A stretch of DNA of 64,000 bases from DATKRB01 sp963794215 (GTDB taxonomy: Bacteria; Actinomycetota; Acidimicrobiia; Acidimicrobiales; RAAP-2): positions 1-64,000 of the forward strand of contig CAWCCQ010000002.1 in assembly GCA_963794215.1 (NCBI GenBank), in the 5' to 3' direction. This document shows, in pieces, positions 63,077-64,000 of the stretch; the stretch's first letter is position 1; every line of letters begins with the position of its first letter. The position numbers were made by a program, and so were the translations under genes. Below the pieces are notes generated by a model. It saw nothing but the letters and a program-made list of their open reading frames with translations, did not search any database and was not told the DNA's origin.

Positions 63077-63961
63077 TCAGCTGGCTGCGGTCACCGCGTA
63101 CCACAGCCCGCCATTGAGGTTGATGTCGTTGCCGTTGTCCTGACCAGGAGCGGCGTCACCGACGTAGGTGTAGAGGGGATGCCCGTTGTAGGTGGCCTGC
63201 GTCATCCCGCCCGACCGCATGATCGTGCCCAGCCTGCCCGTCACCCCCGGGCCCGCCGTCGGGGTACCGGTCACCGGTGGCCAGTACAGCGCGCACGTCC
63301 CGTAGCACGTCGACCTGGTCGAGGAATCGGGAGCAAACCAGTAGAGCGTGAAGCCGCGAGCGTTGGTCAACAGCCTCGCCTGACGGATCGTCGTGACCTT
63401 CAGCAGTGCACCCGACGAGCTGGTGGACGTGTTGGTGCTCGTCGGCCCCGTGGCCGCCACCGAGACGCCCAGCACGGCAAGCGCCAATGCACTGAGCACG
63501 GCGACCGCCAACCGAGCGCTCGGTAGACCGGCCTGCAGCCGGTCCTGGAGCAGCCGGCCCTCGGGTGATGTCGCGGCGGCTTTGCTCGCCCCCGGCATGA
63601 GGGCGAGCAAAGCCAGTGCCGCGAACGCGGCAGCCTCGACGGTTCCTGCCACGATCCCAGCGGTCGTCCGGACCTCTCGGAACCCAAAGAGGCTGACCCG
63701 CAGCGACAGCAGGTACCCGCCCAGCGTCGAGAGCGCCACCAGGGCACCCGCGGCCGCAGCCAGCCGGCTCCCGGACACAAGAACGATCGCGGCCAGGGCG
63801 AACGCGACGATCACCTGAAAGAGGAACAGGCCCCCAATCGTCGGGATCGTCCGGTAGCCGGTCACGTAGAGGTCGAGGTGGATCGCCGCTGCCGTGGTCA
63901 AGAGCCCCGCTCCGACGACCCGCAGCACGAGCACTAGTCGCTGTTGGCGCGCCTCGTCCAT
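63077..63961 (-). CDS. Membrane protein with C-terminal Y-x4-D (COG4315-like) domain
   Basis: A 294-residue protein. The first 175 residues hold about five membrane helices (RVVGAGLLTTAAAIHLDLYV, FQVIVAFALAAIVLVSG, ALVALSTLGGYLLSL, GTVEAAAFAALALLALMPG, and AVLSALALAVLGVSVAATG). After a Thr/Ser linker, residues about 205-294 form the Y-x4-D domain (FTLYWFAPDSSTRSTCYGTC, then PLYTYVGDAAPGQ). It is thus a membrane-anchored relative of the two secreted proteins at 24188 and 26149. The domain should face outward. Function unknown. The start ATG 63961 is near the window end; a longer frame cannot be excluded. Confidence 0.8.
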   Translation of the reverse strand: MDEARQQRLVLVLRVVGAGLLTTAAAIHLDLYVTGYRTIPTIGGLFLFQVIVAFALAAIVLVSGSRLAAAAGALVALSTLGGYLLSLRVSLFGFREVRTTAGIVAGTVEAAAFAALALLALMPGASKAAATSPEGRLLQDRLQAGLPSARLAVAVLSALALAVLGVSVAATGPTSTNTSTSSSGALLKVTTIRQARLLTNARGFTLYWFAPDSSTRSTCYGTCALYWPPVTGTPTAGPGVTGRLGTIMRSGGMTQATYNGHPLYTYVGDAAPGQDNGNDINLNGGLWYAVTAAS

Positions 63962-64000
63962 GACAGTCCCTACGTACCTCGCCCCGCATTGGATCAATCG

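Overview
The window is high-GC DNA from an actinobacterium. The GTG starts, actinobacterial-type PutA, DrrA-like ABC pairs and secreted Y-x4-D proteins suggest a soil or acid-habitat lineage such as Acidimicrobiia, but this is inference because no rRNA or marker gene is present. Most genes look chromosomal. They are interrupted by three insertion sequences (a decayed IS3-family copy at the left edge, a frameshifted IS30-family copy near 30 kb and an intact IS66-family copy near 53 kb) and by many pseudogenes.

Layout. 0-2.3 kb: IS3 remnant cutting a lipoprotein gene, and a broken HxlR regulator. 2.4-10.9 kb: a lipid-anchored S53 (sedolisin) protease divergent from an OmpR/histidine-kinase pair, then a LuxR-type two-component pair divergent from an MMPL transporter whose 3' end carries a piece of a histidine kinase gene. 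11-14 kb: MerR regulator and DrrA-like ABC operon with a frameshifted permease. 15-19.4 kb: a secreted propeller-like protein and a MarR/MFS drug-efflux pair. 19.9-22.8 kb: a prenyl-lipid or quinone group (UbiA-like membrane protein, UbiE-like methyltransferase, divergent geranylgeranyl-reductase-like enzyme). 23.4-28.2 kb: GDT1-type cation transporter, two secreted Y-x4-D proteins, an anti-sigma factor with a sigma remnant, a sterol-desaturase-like enzyme and DoxX. 29-35.4 kb: GNAT, IS30, hypothetical genes, broken serine hydrolase and broken pstS. 35.4-38.6 kb: an arsenic module (ArsR divergent from ArsI/CadI-like dioxygenase, aquaporin and FAD reductase). 39-41 kb: a second DrrA-like ABC operon. 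42-49 kb: second desaturase, small genes, and PutA. 50-55.7 kb: three relatives of a Leu/branched-chain-type solute-binding protein (one intact, one frameshifted, one fragment), an alpha/beta hydrolase and IS66. 56-64 kb: amidohydrolase, frameshifted amidase, thioesterase, two tandem thioredoxin-fold genes with in-frame TGA codons, a VOC protein and a membrane-anchored Y-x4-D protein.

The most notable result is the pair at 60259-61332 and 61329-62426. Two paralogous redoxin-like genes, overlapping by 4 bp, each carry a single in-frame TGA at the same active-site position, giving U-G-C-R after a W-A-x-Y stretch. Each TGA is followed, exactly 20 nt later, by the loop of an identical 6-bp hairpin that fits the bacterial SECIS model. 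I read these as tandem selenoproteins. The Sec machinery (selA, selB, selC, selD) is not in the window.

A second general observation is that many genes are broken by single-base insertions or deletions, often in short homopolymer runs. This could be real decay or uncorrected assembly error. The two TGA genes do not share this signature because their reading frames never shift.
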